Shown: piece by piece, positions 43,824-56,743 of the stretch
How the letters are laid out: the number at the start of each line of letters is the position of its first letter
Position numbering within the stretch: the stretch's first letter is position 1
Source: Nocardioides sp. SYSU D00065
Lineage (GTDB): Bacteria; Actinomycetota; Actinomycetes; Propionibacteriales; Nocardioidaceae
Assembly: GCF_017916425.1 (NCBI RefSeq)
Contig: NZ_JAFMSX010000001.1
Location: 1,364,001 to 1,428,000 of the forward strand
DNA length: 64,000 bases
Reading direction: 5' to 3'
Position numbers and translations under genes: made by a program
Notes under the pieces: model-generated
Seen by the model: only the letters and a program-made list of their open reading frames with translations
What the model was told of the DNA's origin: nothing
Database searches by the model: none

Positions 43824-44377
43824 GGCGCGATCCTCCCATCCGCGGGCGCCCAGCCGTCCCACGGCGCCCACCAGCGGTCGTCGCGGTCGAGCAGCGCCGC
43901 CACCTCGGCGGCGGCGGCGAGCACGGCGAGCAGCTCGTCGTGGGTGATGCGGCCGGAGGCGAGCGAGGGCGCCAGGTCCTGCACGTCCTTCCACCGCCAC
44001 GGGCCGTCGTGCGGGACCACGATGTCGAGCTGCAGGTCGTTGACGTCGACGCCGTCGGCGGTGCGCACCACGGGCGTCTCGAAGTTGACGTACCAGGTGC
44101 CGGGGCCGTCGGCGTCGAAGAACCTCCACACCGAGTACCAGTCGCCGGTGCGTCGCAGCTTGAGCACGGTCGTGCCGCTCCACGCGTCGAGGTGACCCCA
44201 CGGGTGCGGGAACGGGTGCGGCGGGAAGGTCAGCGGCGTGCCGTCCGGCTGGACGGTGGCGAGGACCCGGCCGTCGTCGCTGATCACCCGCTCGGACCAC
44301 GACGCCCACTCGGCGCCGTGCAGCACCTCACGCACCCGGACGTCGGTCCCGGGCGCGAAGGGCGGCTGCTCAGCCAC
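43820..44377 (-). CDS. DUF402 domain protein
   Basis: 185 residues. WSVRFFD-type strands (SVWRFFDADGPGTWYVNFETPVVRT) followed by DLQLDIVVPHDGPWRWKDVQDL are the DUF402 core, a fold shared with nucleoside-diphosphate phosphatases of the Ntdp type. It sits between purD and purB and overlaps both, so a nucleotide-related hydrolase role would fit the context, but this is inference. Confidence 0.88.
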   Translation of the reverse strand: MAEQPPFAPGTDVRVREVLHGAEWASWSERVISDDGRVLATVQPDGTPLTFPPHPFPHPWGHLDAWSGTTVLKLRRTGDWYSVWRFFDADGPGTWYVNFETPVVRTADGVDVNDLQLDIVVPHDGPWRWKDVQDLAPSLASGRITHDELLAVLAAAAEVAALLDRDDRWWAPWDGWAPADGRIAP

Positions 44378-45638
44378 GCGACGCCGCGCCCTCGACGACG
44401 CCGAGCGGCTCGCTCGCGATGTCGCGGCGCCACTGGGCGCCGGGGAAGCCGATGCTGGCCACGCCCTCGTACGCCTTGGCGCGGGCGTCGGCGACGTCGG
44501 CGCCGACGGCCCGCACGGCCAGCACCCGGCCGCCGGCGGTCACCAGGCCGGCGTCGGTGCACGCCGTGCCGGCGTGGATGACGTCGACGTCGGGCTCCCC
44601 TGCCAGCGTCTCGGTGCCGACGATGACGTCCCCCGTGCTCGATCCCGCGGGATAGCCGGCGCTCGCCATCACCACGGAGACCGACGCGCCCGCCGCGAAG
44701 GTCGGCTCCGGGACACCGGCCAGGTCGCCGTCCGCGGCGGCCTTGAGCAGCGCGCCGAGCGGCGAGGTGAGCAGCGCCAGGACCGGCTGCACGTCGGGGT
44801 CGCCGAAGCGGCAGTTGAACTCGATGACCCGGGGTCCGGCCGCGGTGAGCGCCAGGCCGACGTAGAGGCAGCCGACGAACGGCGCACCGCGCCGGCGCAT
44901 CTCGGCGAGCGTGGGCTCGACGACCTGCGCCAGCACCGTCTCGACGGTGCCCTCGGGGAGCCAGGTGAGCGGCGCGTAGGACCCCATGCCGCCGGTGTTG
45001 GGTCCCCGGCCGCCGTCGAAGACGCGCTTGAAGTCCTGCGCGGGCAGCAGCGGACGGCCCACCTGCCCGTCGCAGACGACGAACAGCGAGAACTCGGGCC
45101 CGTCGAGGAACTCCTCCACCACCACCCGCTCGCAGGCCGCGGCGTGCGCGAGCGCCTCGTCGCGGTCGCTGGTGACGACGACGCCCTTGCCGGCCGCCAG
45201 GGCGTCGTCCTTGACGACGTAAGGCGCGCCGAAGGTGTCGAGCGCCGCGGCCGTCTCCGCCGGCAGGGTGCACGTGCGCGACCCGGCGGTCGGCACGCCC
45301 GCGGCGGCCATGACCTCCTTGCTGAAGGCCTTCGACCCCTCCAGCCGGGCGGCGGCGCGGGACGGGCCGAAGCAGGCGACGCCGGCCTCCCGGACGGCGT
45401 CGGCGACCCCGGCCACGAGGGGCGCCTCGGGTCCCACCACGACGAGCTCGGCGCCGACCGCGACGGCGAGGGCGGCGACGGCGGGACCGTCCATCGGGTC
45501 GACGTCGTGGAGGGTGGCCACCTCGCCGATGCCCGGGTTGCCCGGGGCGGCGTGGACCTCCCGCACGGCCGGGTCCTTCGCGAGGGCCAGCGCGAGCGCG
45601 TGCTCGCGACCGCCGGTGCCGATGACGAGGGTCTTCAC
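44370..45638 (-). CDS. purD: Phosphoribosylamine-glycine ligase
   Basis: A 422-residue GARS, second step of the pathway, ATP-grasp fold. N-terminal VLVIGTGGREHAL (as LVIGTGGREHALALAL), AAPGNPGIGEV, VVGPEAPLVAGV, then GSKAFSKEVM, YVVKDDALAAGKGVVV, FKRVFDGGRGPNTGGMGSY and IEFNCRFGDPDVQPVL. It begins the purD-DUF402-purB operon. GTG 45638 has TAGGCT 8 bases before it. Confidence 0.98.
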   Translation of the reverse strand: MKTLVIGTGGREHALALALAKDPAVREVHAAPGNPGIGEVATLHDVDPMDGPAVAALAVAVGAELVVVGPEAPLVAGVADAVREAGVACFGPSRAAARLEGSKAFSKEVMAAAGVPTAGSRTCTLPAETAAALDTFGAPYVVKDDALAAGKGVVVTSDRDEALAHAAACERVVVEEFLDGPEFSLFVVCDGQVGRPLLPAQDFKRVFDGGRGPNTGGMGSYAPLTWLPEGTVETVLAQVVEPTLAEMRRRGAPFVGCLYVGLALTAAGPRVIEFNCRFGDPDVQPVLALLTSPLGALLKAAADGDLAGVPEPTFAAGASVSVVMASAGYPAGSSTGDVIVGTETLAGEPDVDVIHAGTACTDAGLVTAGGRVLAVRAVGADVADARAKAYEGVASIGFPGAQWRRDIASEPLGVVEGAASRG

Positions 45639-45646
45639 GGGCGTCG

Positions 45647-45652
45647 AGCCTA
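45647..45652 (-). promoter_or_regulatory. -10 box of purD operon
   Basis: TAGGCT on the minus strand, 8 bases before the purD GTG, facing the divergent kinase gene. Confidence 0.5.
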
Positions 45653-45773
45653 TCGGCGGCACGGCCGGGCTCGGCGACACGCTCAGCCCGTGGTGTCCCA
45701 GGTCACGGGATGTTTGCGGGGGCACCGTCGCGGGCAGGCCTTGTCGGTCAGTCGACGAGTCGGAGGAGCGCGC

Positions 45774-47918
<2,145 letters not shown>

Positions 47919-47934
47919 GGCCGGCCCGCCTCGG

Positions 47935-49218
<1,284 letters not shown>

Positions 49219-49371
49219 CTCAGCCCTCCTAGTCACGGCATAGTCATGGCATCGGGAAACGACACAGCCCCGGCACAAGGCACCGGGGCTCTTGCGGCGC
49301 CACGCTACCGCACCCGGCCGACGACGGGCCCGAGCCTCCTGCGGGTGGGACCGGGCCGCAGGGTGGTGGGC

Positions 49372-49377
49372 TAGTGT
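49372..49377 (+). promoter_or_regulatory. -10 box of diacylglycerol-kinase-like gene (leaderless)
   Basis: TAGTGT, 7 bases before GTG 49385. Confidence 0.55.
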
Positions 49378-49384
49378 CCCGGCC

Positions 49385-50296
49385 GTGCGCTCGCTCCTCG
49401 TGATCACCAACGCCGGGGCCGGCACCTCCGACGAGGTCCGGCTCAACCTGGCGCTCACCGTGCTGCGGGAGAAGGCGTCGGTCGAGGTCGCCCGGACCAC
49501 CAACCCCGGTGAGCTCGACGGCGTCCTGCACCGTGCCGGCGGGCGCACGATCGTGGTCGCCGGCGGCGACGGGAGCCTGCACGCGGTCGTCACCGCCCTC
49601 CACAAGCGCCACGAGCTGGCCGAGGCGACCCTGGGCCTGCTGCCCATGGGCACCGGCAACGACTTCGCGCGCGGCAACGACATCCCCCTGGACATCGAGG
49701 ACGCCGCCCGGCTCGTCCTCTCCGGACGGCCCCGCCCCGTCGACCTGATCGTGGACGAGACCGGCAACGTGGTCGTCAACAACGTCCACGTGGGCGTCGG
49801 CGCGCAGGCCAGCCGGAAGGGTGCGCGCTGGAAGACCCGGCTCGGCGCCGTCGGCGTCGGCGACGTGAACCTGGGCAAGCTCGGCTATCCCATCGGGGCC
49901 CTGCTGTCGGCGTTCCACCCGCCGAGCTGGCGGCTGCGCGTCGAGGTGGACGACGTCGTCGTCAACGACGTCGACCGGCCCGTGCTGATGGTGGCCATCG
50001 GCAACGGCAGCAGGGTCGGCGGCGGCACCGAGATCAATCCCGAGGCCGACACCCAGGACGGCCTGCTCGACGTGATGATCAGCCGGGCCGTGGCGCCCAC
50101 CGCCAAGATCGGGTACGTCGCCGGGCTGCGTCGCGGCGAGCACGACGAGCGCGACGACGTCCTGACCCTGCAGGGCCGCTCGGTGAAGGTGAGCGGCGAC
50201 GAGTTCTGGCTCTCGGCCGACGGCGAGGTCTCGGGTCCCGAGCGCAGCCGCAACTGGCGCCTGGAGTCGGCGGCGTACTCGATGATCCTGCCCTGA
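49385..50296 (+). CDS. Diacylglycerol/lipid kinase family protein
   Basis: 303 residues. [16 protein letters not shown] (about residue 57) is the nucleotide-binding GGDG motif, and [12 protein letters not shown] is the second family signature. [12 protein letters not shown] and the late DGE motif (SADGEVSGP) are also typical of the DagK/YegS/BmrU fold. It phosphorylates diacylglycerol or a similar lipid. It stands alone. Confidence 0.92.
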   Translation: MRSLLVITNAGAGTSDEVRLNLALTVLREKASVEVARTTNPGELDGVLHRAGGRTIVVAGGDGSLHAVVTALHKRHELAEATLGLLPMGTGNDFARGNDIPLDIEDAARLVLSGRPRPVDLIVDETGNVVVNNVHVGVGAQASRKGARWKTRLGAVGVGDVNLGKLGYPIGALLSAFHPPSWRLRVEVDDVVVNDVDRPVLMVAIGNGSRVGGGTEINPEADTQDGLLDVMISRAVAPTAKIGYVAGLRRGEHDERDDVLTLQGRSVKVSGDEFWLSADGEVSGPERSRNWRLESAAYSMILP

Positions 50297-50336
50297 CCCG
50301 GGCCGCGGATCGCAGTCGCAGCCGGCCGTAGCGGCG

Positions 50337-51323
50337 TCACAGCCAGCCACGTCGCGCCGCCTCCACCCCGGCCTGGAACCGCGTGTCCACGCCGAGGTCC
50401 GACATCAGGGCCGCGATGCGGCGGCGCACGGTGCGCAGGCCGATGCCCAGCTTGCGCGCGATCACCTCGTCGGTGACTCCGGCCATCAGCTGCTCGAGCA
50501 GGAAGCGCCGCTCGTCGGGCTGTCCCCCCGACTCGAGCTCGGGCACCGGCGCGGCGCGGGACCAGAGCACCTCGAACCACATCGAGAGCGCGGCGACGAT
50601 GGAGCGCTGGCGCACGTGGACGCGCGGCTCGTCGGCGAAGCCCAGCGGCTCCGGCAGCACGGCGTGGGCGTCGCCGAAGATGAACATCCGCGTCGGCACC
50701 TCCGACATCACGCGCACCTGCTCGCCGAGGTGGGCGCGGGTGCGCAGCGCGTCGGGCGCCTCGGCCAGGGCGCGCACCGGGTAGATGGCCCGGGAGCGGC
50801 GCCCGGTCGCCATCGCCTCGGCCAGCAGCTCACTGACCCGCGACTCGCGCGCCATGGCCCAGGCGTCCGGCCTCAGCCACAGCATGTCGCCGCGACTGCT
50901 GCGCAGCATGAGCTGCAGCAGCTCGAGCGGGTCGCCACCGGAGCTCAGCTCGCCGTCGAGGGGGTGGACCTCGCTCAGGTCCCGCTCGTGCGGCCGCGTG
51001 CCGGCCGCGACCAGGTGCGGCACCGCGCTGGCCAGCTCGCCCAGCCTGGCCGCCGCCGTCGCCGCCTGGCGCGACTCGCGGAGCACGAGCTCGGACACGA
51101 CGTCGGCCAGGGGCGGCACGAGCACCCGCTCGTCGTCCAGCACGACCAGTCCGCGCTCCAGCAGGGGGGTCAGCAGTCGCAGCAGCCGGTCGGGGCGCTC
51201 CTGCACGAGCCGCGCGACCCCCACGACGGTGTGGCCCGAGACGGGCACCAGACGGAAGTAGAGCTGCTCGCTGTCGCGGCGCAGGCCGAGCGCCGCCAGG
51301 ACGGAGGCGTGGTCACCGGGCAC
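50337..51323 (-). CDS. LuxR-type HTH transcriptional regulator with TrmB-like N terminus
   Basis: 328 residues. The C terminus is a LuxR/GerE HTH (LLEQLMAGVTDEVIARKLGIGLRTVRRRIAALMSDLGV, here split), preceded by a region with the phospholipase-D-like strand pattern seen in TrmB-linked regulators (SRAIYPVRALAEAPDALRTRAHLGEQVRVMSEVP...). The N-terminal 90 residues suggest a degraded winged helix. GTG 51323 is 6 bases after TAAACT. No obvious target gene; it is divergent from lysK. Confidence 0.88.
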   Translation of the reverse strand: MPGDHASVLAALGLRRDSEQLYFRLVPVSGHTVVGVARLVQERPDRLLRLLTPLLERGLVVLDDERVLVPPLADVVSELVLRESRQAATAAARLGELASAVPHLVAAGTRPHERDLSEVHPLDGELSSGGDPLELLQLMLRSSRGDMLWLRPDAWAMARESRVSELLAEAMATGRRSRAIYPVRALAEAPDALRTRAHLGEQVRVMSEVPTRMFIFGDAHAVLPEPLGFADEPRVHVRQRSIVAALSMWFEVLWSRAAPVPELESGGQPDERRFLLEQLMAGVTDEVIARKLGIGLRTVRRRIAALMSDLGVDTRFQAGVEAARRGWL

Positions 51324-51329
51324 CGTGGC

Positions 51330-51335
51330 AGTTTA
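51330..51335 (-). promoter_or_regulatory. -10 box of LuxR-type regulator gene (leaderless)
   Basis: TAAACT on the minus strand, 6 bases before GTG 51323. Confidence 0.55.
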
Positions 51336-51492
51336 GTGCCAGCGGCACTTCTGACCCGTGTGGCAGCGAGCGGCCACTTCATACTGGCCCGGGTCCCGCC
51401 GCGTACGGGGGTGCACGGCGGACCCTGCTCCCTCGGGGGCATGGCGTCGGAGTCGCTGCGGGGGACGGCTCCGGCGCTCCCCCGGTCACCGA

Positions 51493-51498
51493 TAGCCT
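51493..51498 (+). promoter_or_regulatory. -10 box of lysyl-tRNA synthetase gene (leaderless)
   Basis: TAGCCT, 6 bases before ATG 51505. Confidence 0.6.
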
Positions 51499-51504
51499 GC
51501 GGGC

Positions 51505-53208
51505 ATGGCCAGAGGTGGACAGCAGGGCGATCCCGTCGACTGGGTGACGCGGGCGGCGGACGATGCCGTACGCCACGCCGGCGAGGGCAAGCCGGTGACC
51601 GTCTCCTCGGGCGCCTCCCCCTCCGGACCGGTCCACCTGGGCAACCTGCGCGAGTTCCTCACCACCCACTTCGTCGCCGACGAGCTGCGTCGCCGTGGCG
51701 TGGCGGTGCGCCACCTGCACGTGTGGGACGACTACGACCGCTTCCGCAAGGTGCCCGCCGGGGTGCCGGCCGAGTGGGCGGAGCACATCGGTCGCCCGCT
51801 CACCGCGGTGCCGGACCCGTGGGCCTGCCACGACTCCTGGTCGAGCCACTTCAAGGCCCCGCTGCAGCAGGCCCTGGCCGACCTCGGCGTGGAGATGGAG
51901 GAGATCTCCCAGACCGAGCTCTACCGCAGCGGCACGTACCGCGACGACGTGCTCGTCGCCGTACGGGCGCGGCACGAGATCGACGCAGTGCTCGCCCGCT
52001 ACCGCACCAAGAAGCCGGCGGCCCCCGCCGCCGAGGCCGGCAGCGAGCTGGAGTCGCAGGAGGCCGCCGCGCTGGCCGACTCGGTCGCCGCTGACGACGA
52101 CACCGGCGCCACCGAGCTGGCTCGCTTCCCGTTCAAGCCCTACTGCCGCGACTGCGGACGCGACACCGTCACCATCACGTCGTACGACGACGAGACCACG
52201 GACCTGGCCTACACCTGCGAGTGCGGCGGCTCCTTCGTCACCAACCTCGCCACCCAGGACGAGGGCAAGCTCGTGTGGAAGGTCGACTGGCCGATGCGCT
52301 GGGCGCACTACCACGTGGACTTCGAGGCGGCCGGCGCCGACCACGCCACCCCCGGCTCGTCCTTCACCGTGGGCCACGAGCTGGTCGAGCGGTTCTTCGA
52401 CATGCCGCGGCCGGCCTGGTTCGGCTACGGCTTCGTCGGCTTCGCCGGCGTGCAGAAGATGTCGTCCTCCGCCGGGGGCGTCCCCACCGCGAGCGACGCG
52501 CTCGAGGTGCTGGAGGCGCCGATCCTGCGCTGGCTCTACGTCCGGCGGGCTCCCAAGCAGACCTTCACGGTCGACTTCGGCCCCGAGGTCGTGCGGCTCT
52601 ACGACGAGTGGGACGCGCTGGGCCGCAAGGCCGCCGACCCGGCGAAGCGCGACGCCGCGGTGCTGGCCTGGGAGCGCGCCTCCAGCGTCGCCGCCGGCCC
52701 CCTGCCGACCTCCCCGGTGGTCGTACCGTTCCGCACGCTCTCCTCGGTCGCCGACGTGACGGCCGGCTCCACCGAGCTCATCAGCTCGGTGATCTCCGAC
52801 CTCGGCTTCGCGCACGACAGCGTCGAGGACCTGCAGCCGCGCCTGGCACGGGCCACCGCCTGGACGGCCTCGCTGCCCGCCGACCAGCGCACCACGGTCC
52901 GGGAGACCCCGGACACCGAGCGTCTGGCCTCCCTCACCGAGGACGAGGCGCGGTGGCTGCGGATCTTCCTGGACCGCCTGCCCGAGGAGGCGGACCTCGA
53001 CGCGGTCACCGGCGTCGTCTACGGCGTGCCCAAGGTGGCGCGGGGCCTCGGCTTCGACGACGCGCCGACCGACGAGGTGAAGGCGGACCAGAAGGAGTTC
53101 TTCCGCCTCCTCTACAACCTGCTGGTCTCCGCCGACCGCGGCCCGCGCCTGCCCACGCTCGTGCTGGCCCTCGGGCCGGCCAAGGTGCGCGAGCTGCTCG
53201 GCGCCTGA
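51505..53208 (+). CDS. lysK: Class I lysyl-tRNA synthetase
   Basis: A 567-residue enzyme charging tRNA-Lys. It is the class I (Rossmann) type: HIGH-like ASPSGPVHLGNLREF (about residues 36-50) and the KMSKS loop VQKMSSSAGG (about 316). A zinc-knuckle-like stretch (YCRDCGRDTVTI...CECGG) lies between. Class I LysRS is common in archaea and is found in some bacteria, including several actinobacteria, instead of or beside the class II form. Whether a class II copy exists elsewhere cannot be seen here. Confidence 0.95.
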   Translation: MARGGQQGDPVDWVTRAADDAVRHAGEGKPVTVSSGASPSGPVHLGNLREFLTTHFVADELRRRGVAVRHLHVWDDYDRFRKVPAGVPAEWAEHIGRPLTAVPDPWACHDSWSSHFKAPLQQALADLGVEMEEISQTELYRSGTYRDDVLVAVRARHEIDAVLARYRTKKPAAPAAEAGSELESQEAAALADSVAADDDTGATELARFPFKPYCRDCGRDTVTITSYDDETTDLAYTCECGGSFVTNLATQDEGKLVWKVDWPMRWAHYHVDFEAAGADHATPGSSFTVGHELVERFFDMPRPAWFGYGFVGFAGVQKMSSSAGGVPTASDALEVLEAPILRWLYVRRAPKQTFTVDFGPEVVRLYDEWDALGRKAADPAKRDAAVLAWERASSVAAGPLPTSPVVVPFRTLSSVADVTAGSTELISSVISDLGFAHDSVEDLQPRLARATAWTASLPADQRTTVRETPDTERLASLTEDEARWLRIFLDRLPEEADLDAVTGVVYGVPKVARGLGFDDAPTDEVKADQKEFFRLLYNLLVSADRGPRLPTLVLALGPAKVRELLGA

Positions 53209-53217
53209 CGCCCAGGC

Positions 53218-53682
53218 TCAGCGCCGCAGCGCCACCGGGTCCCCGAGGTAGCGCTCGAGGTCGGCGCGCACGGCGTCACTGAGCCGCCAGGCCGTCTGGG
53301 CGCGGTGGTCCCACAGGACGTTGACGCACTCCCACACGACCGCCGGGGCGCCGCCGTCCTCGACCCGGATCTCGGCGGCCACCGTGAAGGACGAGCCGCC
53401 GATCCGGCTGACCCACAAGGTGGCCAGGAACGGCTGGTAGGGCACGAACCGCATCTCGGCGTGGTACTCGATGGCCTGCGAGGCGACCAGCTCGGACACA
53501 CCCTCGTCCGCGGCGTGGAGCAGCCCGCTCGCCCCGGCCGGCAGCCACGGCAGCCGGGCGAAGCGCAGGAACTCGTAGCGGGCCTCGTCGAGCACGCGGA
53601 CCGCCTCGACGTTGTCCACGTGGCCGGCGAGGTTGATGTCGCGGTAGCGCGCCTGGATCTCGGTCGTGAACGTCTCACCCAT
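53218..53682 (-). CDS. Acyl-CoA thioesterase (4HBT/hot-dog fold)
   Basis: 154 residues: YRDINLAGHVDNVEAVRVLDEARYEFL is the hot-dog signature, with the catalytic Asp in the D-x-x-GHVDN block of the YbgC/4HBT group. AIEYHAEMRFVPYQPFLATLWV continues the fold. It hydrolyses an acyl-CoA; the chain is unknown. It converges with lysK. Confidence 0.93.
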   Translation of the reverse strand: MGETFTTEIQARYRDINLAGHVDNVEAVRVLDEARYEFLRFARLPWLPAGASGLLHAADEGVSELVASQAIEYHAEMRFVPYQPFLATLWVSRIGGSSFTVAAEIRVEDGGAPAVVWECVNVLWDHRAQTAWRLSDAVRADLERYLGDPVALRR

Positions 53683-53707
53683 GGCGGAAGTCTGTCGGAC
53701 CCGGACT

Positions 53708-53713
53708 TAGGGT
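53708..53713 (+). promoter_or_regulatory. -10 box of DUF3151 gene (leaderless)
   Basis: TAGGGT, 6 bases before ATG 53720. Confidence 0.6.
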
Positions 53714-53719
53714 CGTCCC

Positions 53720-54139
53720 ATGACCTCCGCCTTCGGCCGCGACCTGATGGCCGGCCCCCCGCCCACCCACCTGCCCGCCGACCCTGCCGACGCCGAGCTC
53801 GCCGGCGGCGACGCCCCGGCTGCCGTCGTACGCCGTCACCCGGCGTCGCCGGCCGCGTGGGCGGCGCTGGCGCAGCAGGCGCAGGAGGCCGGGGCCGACG
53901 ACGTCACGGTCTACGCCTACGCCCGCGTCGGCTACCACCGCTCGCTGGACATGCTGCGCCGCAACGGCTGGAAGGGCCACGGGCCCGTGCCGTGGGAGCA
54001 CGAGCCCAACCGTGGCTTCCTGCGCTCGCTCGCCCTGCTGGCCCTCGCCGCCCGGGCGATCGGCGAGACCGAGGAGTGGGAGCGCTGCTCGACGTTCCTG
54101 CGCGACTCCAGCCCGAGCGCCGCGGACGCGCTGCTCTGA
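53720..54139 (+). CDS. DUF3151 family protein
   Basis: 139 residues, all-helical. VRRHPASPAAWAALAQQA and VYAYARVGYHRSLDMLRRNGWKGHGPVPWEHEPNRGFLRSL (here longer than quoted in one run in the protein) are the conserved DUF3151 block. The pattern resembles a TPR-like helical repeat. The family is actinobacterial, next to fba in several genomes, and uncharacterised. fba is about 3 kb away here. Confidence 0.9.
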   Translation: MTSAFGRDLMAGPPPTHLPADPADAELAGGDAPAAVVRRHPASPAAWAALAQQAQEAGADDVTVYAYARVGYHRSLDMLRRNGWKGHGPVPWEHEPNRGFLRSLALLALAARAIGETEEWERCSTFLRDSSPSAADALL

Positions 54140-54172
54140 CCCGGCCGGTCCTGGACCTGCCACACTGGCGAC

Positions 54173-54505
54173 ATGGGGCGTGACCACACCGACCCGCAGC
54201 AGATCCCGGACGACGCGGACGCCCGCGACCTCGCCGCCTACGTCGGTGAGGACATCGGACGCGTCATCATGCTGCGCGTCGCCGCCCTCGCGGCGGTCGT
54301 CGCGATCATCGCGGGCCTCATGTCGGAGTCGGCGTCCGAGGGGCTCAAGGGCGCCTGCATCGGTGCGGGCGTCGTCGGCGTCGTGCTGCTGCTCGGCGTG
54401 CAGCTGTTCGGCGTGCGGCGCGCCCGGCAGTGGGCGGTCATCCTGCTCGTGACGCTGGCCTGCGCCGGGCTGCTCGCCGCCGTGTTCGCCAGCTGGCGGT
54501 CCTGA
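54173..54505 (+). CDS. Small three-helix membrane protein
   Basis: 110 residues. The acidic N terminus (PDDADARDLAAYVGEDIG) is followed by helices at about 33-52, 57-77 and 84-105. Not recognised as a named family. It lies 33 bases after the DUF3151 gene on the same strand and may share its message. Confidence 0.75.
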   Translation: MGRDHTDPQQIPDDADARDLAAYVGEDIGRVIMLRVAALAAVVAIIAGLMSESASEGLKGACIGAGVVGVVLLLGVQLFGVRRARQWAVILLVTLACAGLLAAVFASWRS

Positions 54506-54661
54506 AAGGATTCCGCCCGCACTCCCGGGGTACACCCGACGTAGCGTCAGCGCCACGACCCGCGGCCCGGCCACCTCGCCGGCTGACCGTTCGGCGCGCC
54601 GGCCCGACCGCTGGTCGCGGCGTGGGCCGCACGCATGCCGTGACGGTCGTCACTGCACGAG

Positions 54662-54667
54662 TAAGGT
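54662..54667 (+). promoter_or_regulatory. -10 box of DUF3311-symporter operon (leaderless)
   Basis: TAAGGT, 7 bases before ATG 54675. GTGACGGTCGTCAC, a short palindrome just upstream, could be a regulator site. Confidence 0.55.
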
Positions 54668-54674
54668 CGCGCGC

Positions 54675-54956
54675 ATGAGTCTCGGTCACACTCCTCCGCC
54701 GCGCCCCGGACCCGAGGTGCCACCCACCGACAAGCGCAAGATGGCGCTCGCCGCCGTCCTGTTGGCCATCCCCGTCGTCGCCCTCCTGTGGGTGCCGTCG
54801 TACGCCCGCGTCGAGCCCGAGCTGTGGGGCTTCCCGTTCTTCTTCTGGTACCAGTTCGTCTGGGTCTTCATCTGCTCCAGCCTCACCTACACCGCCTTCC
54901 GCCTCACGCTCTCCGCGCGTGGGAAGACCACGCACAAGGCCGGTGAGGACCGATGA
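54675..54956 (+). CDS. DUF3311 small subunit of a solute symporter
   Basis: 93 residues with two helices (MALAAVLLAIPVVALLWVPSY and a second over FFFWYQFVWVFICSSLTYTAF, one overlapping the other). LWGFPFFFWYQF is the DUF3311 signature. The stop overlaps the symporter start (ATGA), the usual arrangement for these two-part transporters. Confidence 0.92.
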   Translation: MSLGHTPPPRPGPEVPPTDKRKMALAAVLLAIPVVALLWVPSYARVEPELWGFPFFFWYQFVWVFICSSLTYTAFRLTLSARGKTTHKAGEDR

Positions 54957-56713
54957 CCGCGCACCTGAGCCCGCAGCTGACCGTGATGGCGGCCGACACC
55001 GACGGGATCAACGGCGTCGCCCTCGCGGTGTTGATCGTGCTGTTCCTGCTCGTCACCGTGGCCGGGTTCATGGCGACCCGGTTCAAGCGCGCCGAGTCGA
55101 TGGAGTCGCTCGAGGAGTGGGGCCTCGGCGGACGCACGTTCGGCACCTGGATCACGTGGTTCCTGCTCGGCGGCGACCTCTACACGGCGTACACCTTCGT
55201 CGCCGTGCCGGCCGCGATGTTCGCCACCGGCGCCGTGGCCGGCTTCTTCGCCGTGCCCTACACGATCGTGCTCTACCCGATCATCTTCGTCTTCATGGCG
55301 CGGCTGTGGTCGGTCAGCCACCGCCACGGCTACGTCACCCCGGCCGACTTCGTCCGCGGCAGGTACGACGACCGCGGACTGTCGCTCGCCGTGGCGATCA
55401 CCGGGTTCGTGGCGACCATGCCCTACATCGCGCTCCAGCTCGTCGGCATCCAGGCGGTGCTGGAGGTGGCCGGGCTCGGTGGTGGCGACAACATCGTCGC
55501 CAAGGACGCGCCGCTGTTCATCGCCTTCGCGGTGCTCGCCGCCTACACCTACTCCAGCGGCCTGCGCGCGCCGGCGGTGATCGCCTTCGTCAAGGACATC
55601 CTCATCTACATCGTGATCATCGTCGCCGTCATCTACCTGCCCGGGCAGGTCGGTGGGTGGGAGGCGATCTTCGGCGCGGCCGAGGACAAGATGGCCGCGA
55701 ACAACGCCGCGGCCGCCGAGGCCGGACTTCCGCAGTCGTCCTCGTTCGTGCCCGGCTCCGGCGCCTTCTGGGCGTACGCGACCCTGGCGCTCGGCTCTGC
55801 GATGGCGCTGTTCATGTACCCGCACTCGGTCACCGCGTCGCTGTCGTCGAACTCGCGCAACACGATCCGCCGCAACGCCTCGATCCTGCCGGCGTACTCC
55901 TTCGTGCTCGGCCTGCTGGCCCTGCTCGGCTGGGTCGCGATCGCGGCGGGCACGCAGCCGATCGGCCTCGACGGCGAGCCCAACGCGCAGCTGGTCATCC
56001 CCCAGCTGTTCGAGGACATGTTCCCGTCGTGGTTCGCGGGCGTGGCGTTCGCCGCCATCGCCATCGGCGCGCTCGTGCCGGCCGCGATCATGTCCATCGC
56101 CGCGGCCAACACCTTCAGCCGCAACATCTACAAGGAGTGGCTCAAGAAGGACGCGACGCCGGCGCAGGAGGCGAAGGTCTCCAAGCTGATGTCGCTGCTG
56201 GTCAAGGCGTTCGCGCTGGTGTTCGTGCTGACGCTGGACAAGCAGAACGCGATCAACTTCCAGCTGCTCGGCGGCATCTGGATCATGCAGACCTTCCCCG
56301 CCGTGGTGTTCAGCCTCTTCACCCGCTGGTTCCACCGCTACGGACTGCTGCTGGGCTGGGCGGTCGGCATGGTCTACGGCACCATCGAGGCCTACCAGGT
56401 GGTCAACCCGGCGACGGGCAAGCACTTCGGCGGCTCGACGGCCCTGATCCCGGGCATCGGCGAGATGGGCTACATCGCGGTGACCGCGTTCGTGCTCAAC
56501 GTCGTCGTCGCCGTCGTGGTGACCGCGATCATGCAGGCCATGAAGGTCTCCAACGGCCAGGACGAGACGATCCCGTTCGACTACTTCGCCGACGCGGACG
56601 ACCCGCGGGTGCAGAAGGACCTCGCCGCGCACGACGCGGAGGACGCGACCGACGCGCGCGCCCCGCACCACGAGGCCGACGGCGACCTGCCGGGCGGCGC
56701 GACGTCGCGCTGA
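54953..56713 (+). CDS. Sodium:solute symporter family transporter (MctP-like)
   Basis: 586 residues with about 13 helices in the LeuT-like SSS fold. GGRTFGTWITWFLLGGDLYTAYTF and YVTPADFVRGRYDDRGLSL are diagnostic, and AANTFSRNIYKEWL follows helix 8. The closest described relatives are monocarboxylate permeases (lactate, pyruvate, short-chain acids) and, with DUF3311, urea or purine-like uptake systems. The tail after residue 540 is acidic and His-rich. The substrate is uncertain. Confidence 0.92.
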   Translation: MTAHLSPQLTVMAADTDGINGVALAVLIVLFLLVTVAGFMATRFKRAESMESLEEWGLGGRTFGTWITWFLLGGDLYTAYTFVAVPAAMFATGAVAGFFAVPYTIVLYPIIFVFMARLWSVSHRHGYVTPADFVRGRYDDRGLSLAVAITGFVATMPYIALQLVGIQAVLEVAGLGGGDNIVAKDAPLFIAFAVLAAYTYSSGLRAPAVIAFVKDILIYIVIIVAVIYLPGQVGGWEAIFGAAEDKMAANNAAAAEAGLPQSSSFVPGSGAFWAYATLALGSAMALFMYPHSVTASLSSNSRNTIRRNASILPAYSFVLGLLALLGWVAIAAGTQPIGLDGEPNAQLVIPQLFEDMFPSWFAGVAFAAIAIGALVPAAIMSIAAANTFSRNIYKEWLKKDATPAQEAKVSKLMSLLVKAFALVFVLTLDKQNAINFQLLGGIWIMQTFPAVVFSLFTRWFHRYGLLLGWAVGMVYGTIEAYQVVNPATGKHFGGSTALIPGIGEMGYIAVTAFVLNVVVAVVVTAIMQAMKVSNGQDETIPFDYFADADDPRVQKDLAAHDAEDATDARAPHHEADGDLPGGATSR

Positions 56714-56720
56714 GCGCGTA

Positions 56721-56741
56721 CGGCCCTTCCTTTTGGGGCCG
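56721..56741 (+). terminator. Terminator of symporter operon
   Basis: CGGCCC (56721-56726) pairs with GGGCCG (56736-56741), with a T-rich loop, 8 bases after the symporter stop. A larger hairpin unit follows at once. Confidence 0.6.
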
Positions 56742-56743
56742 AA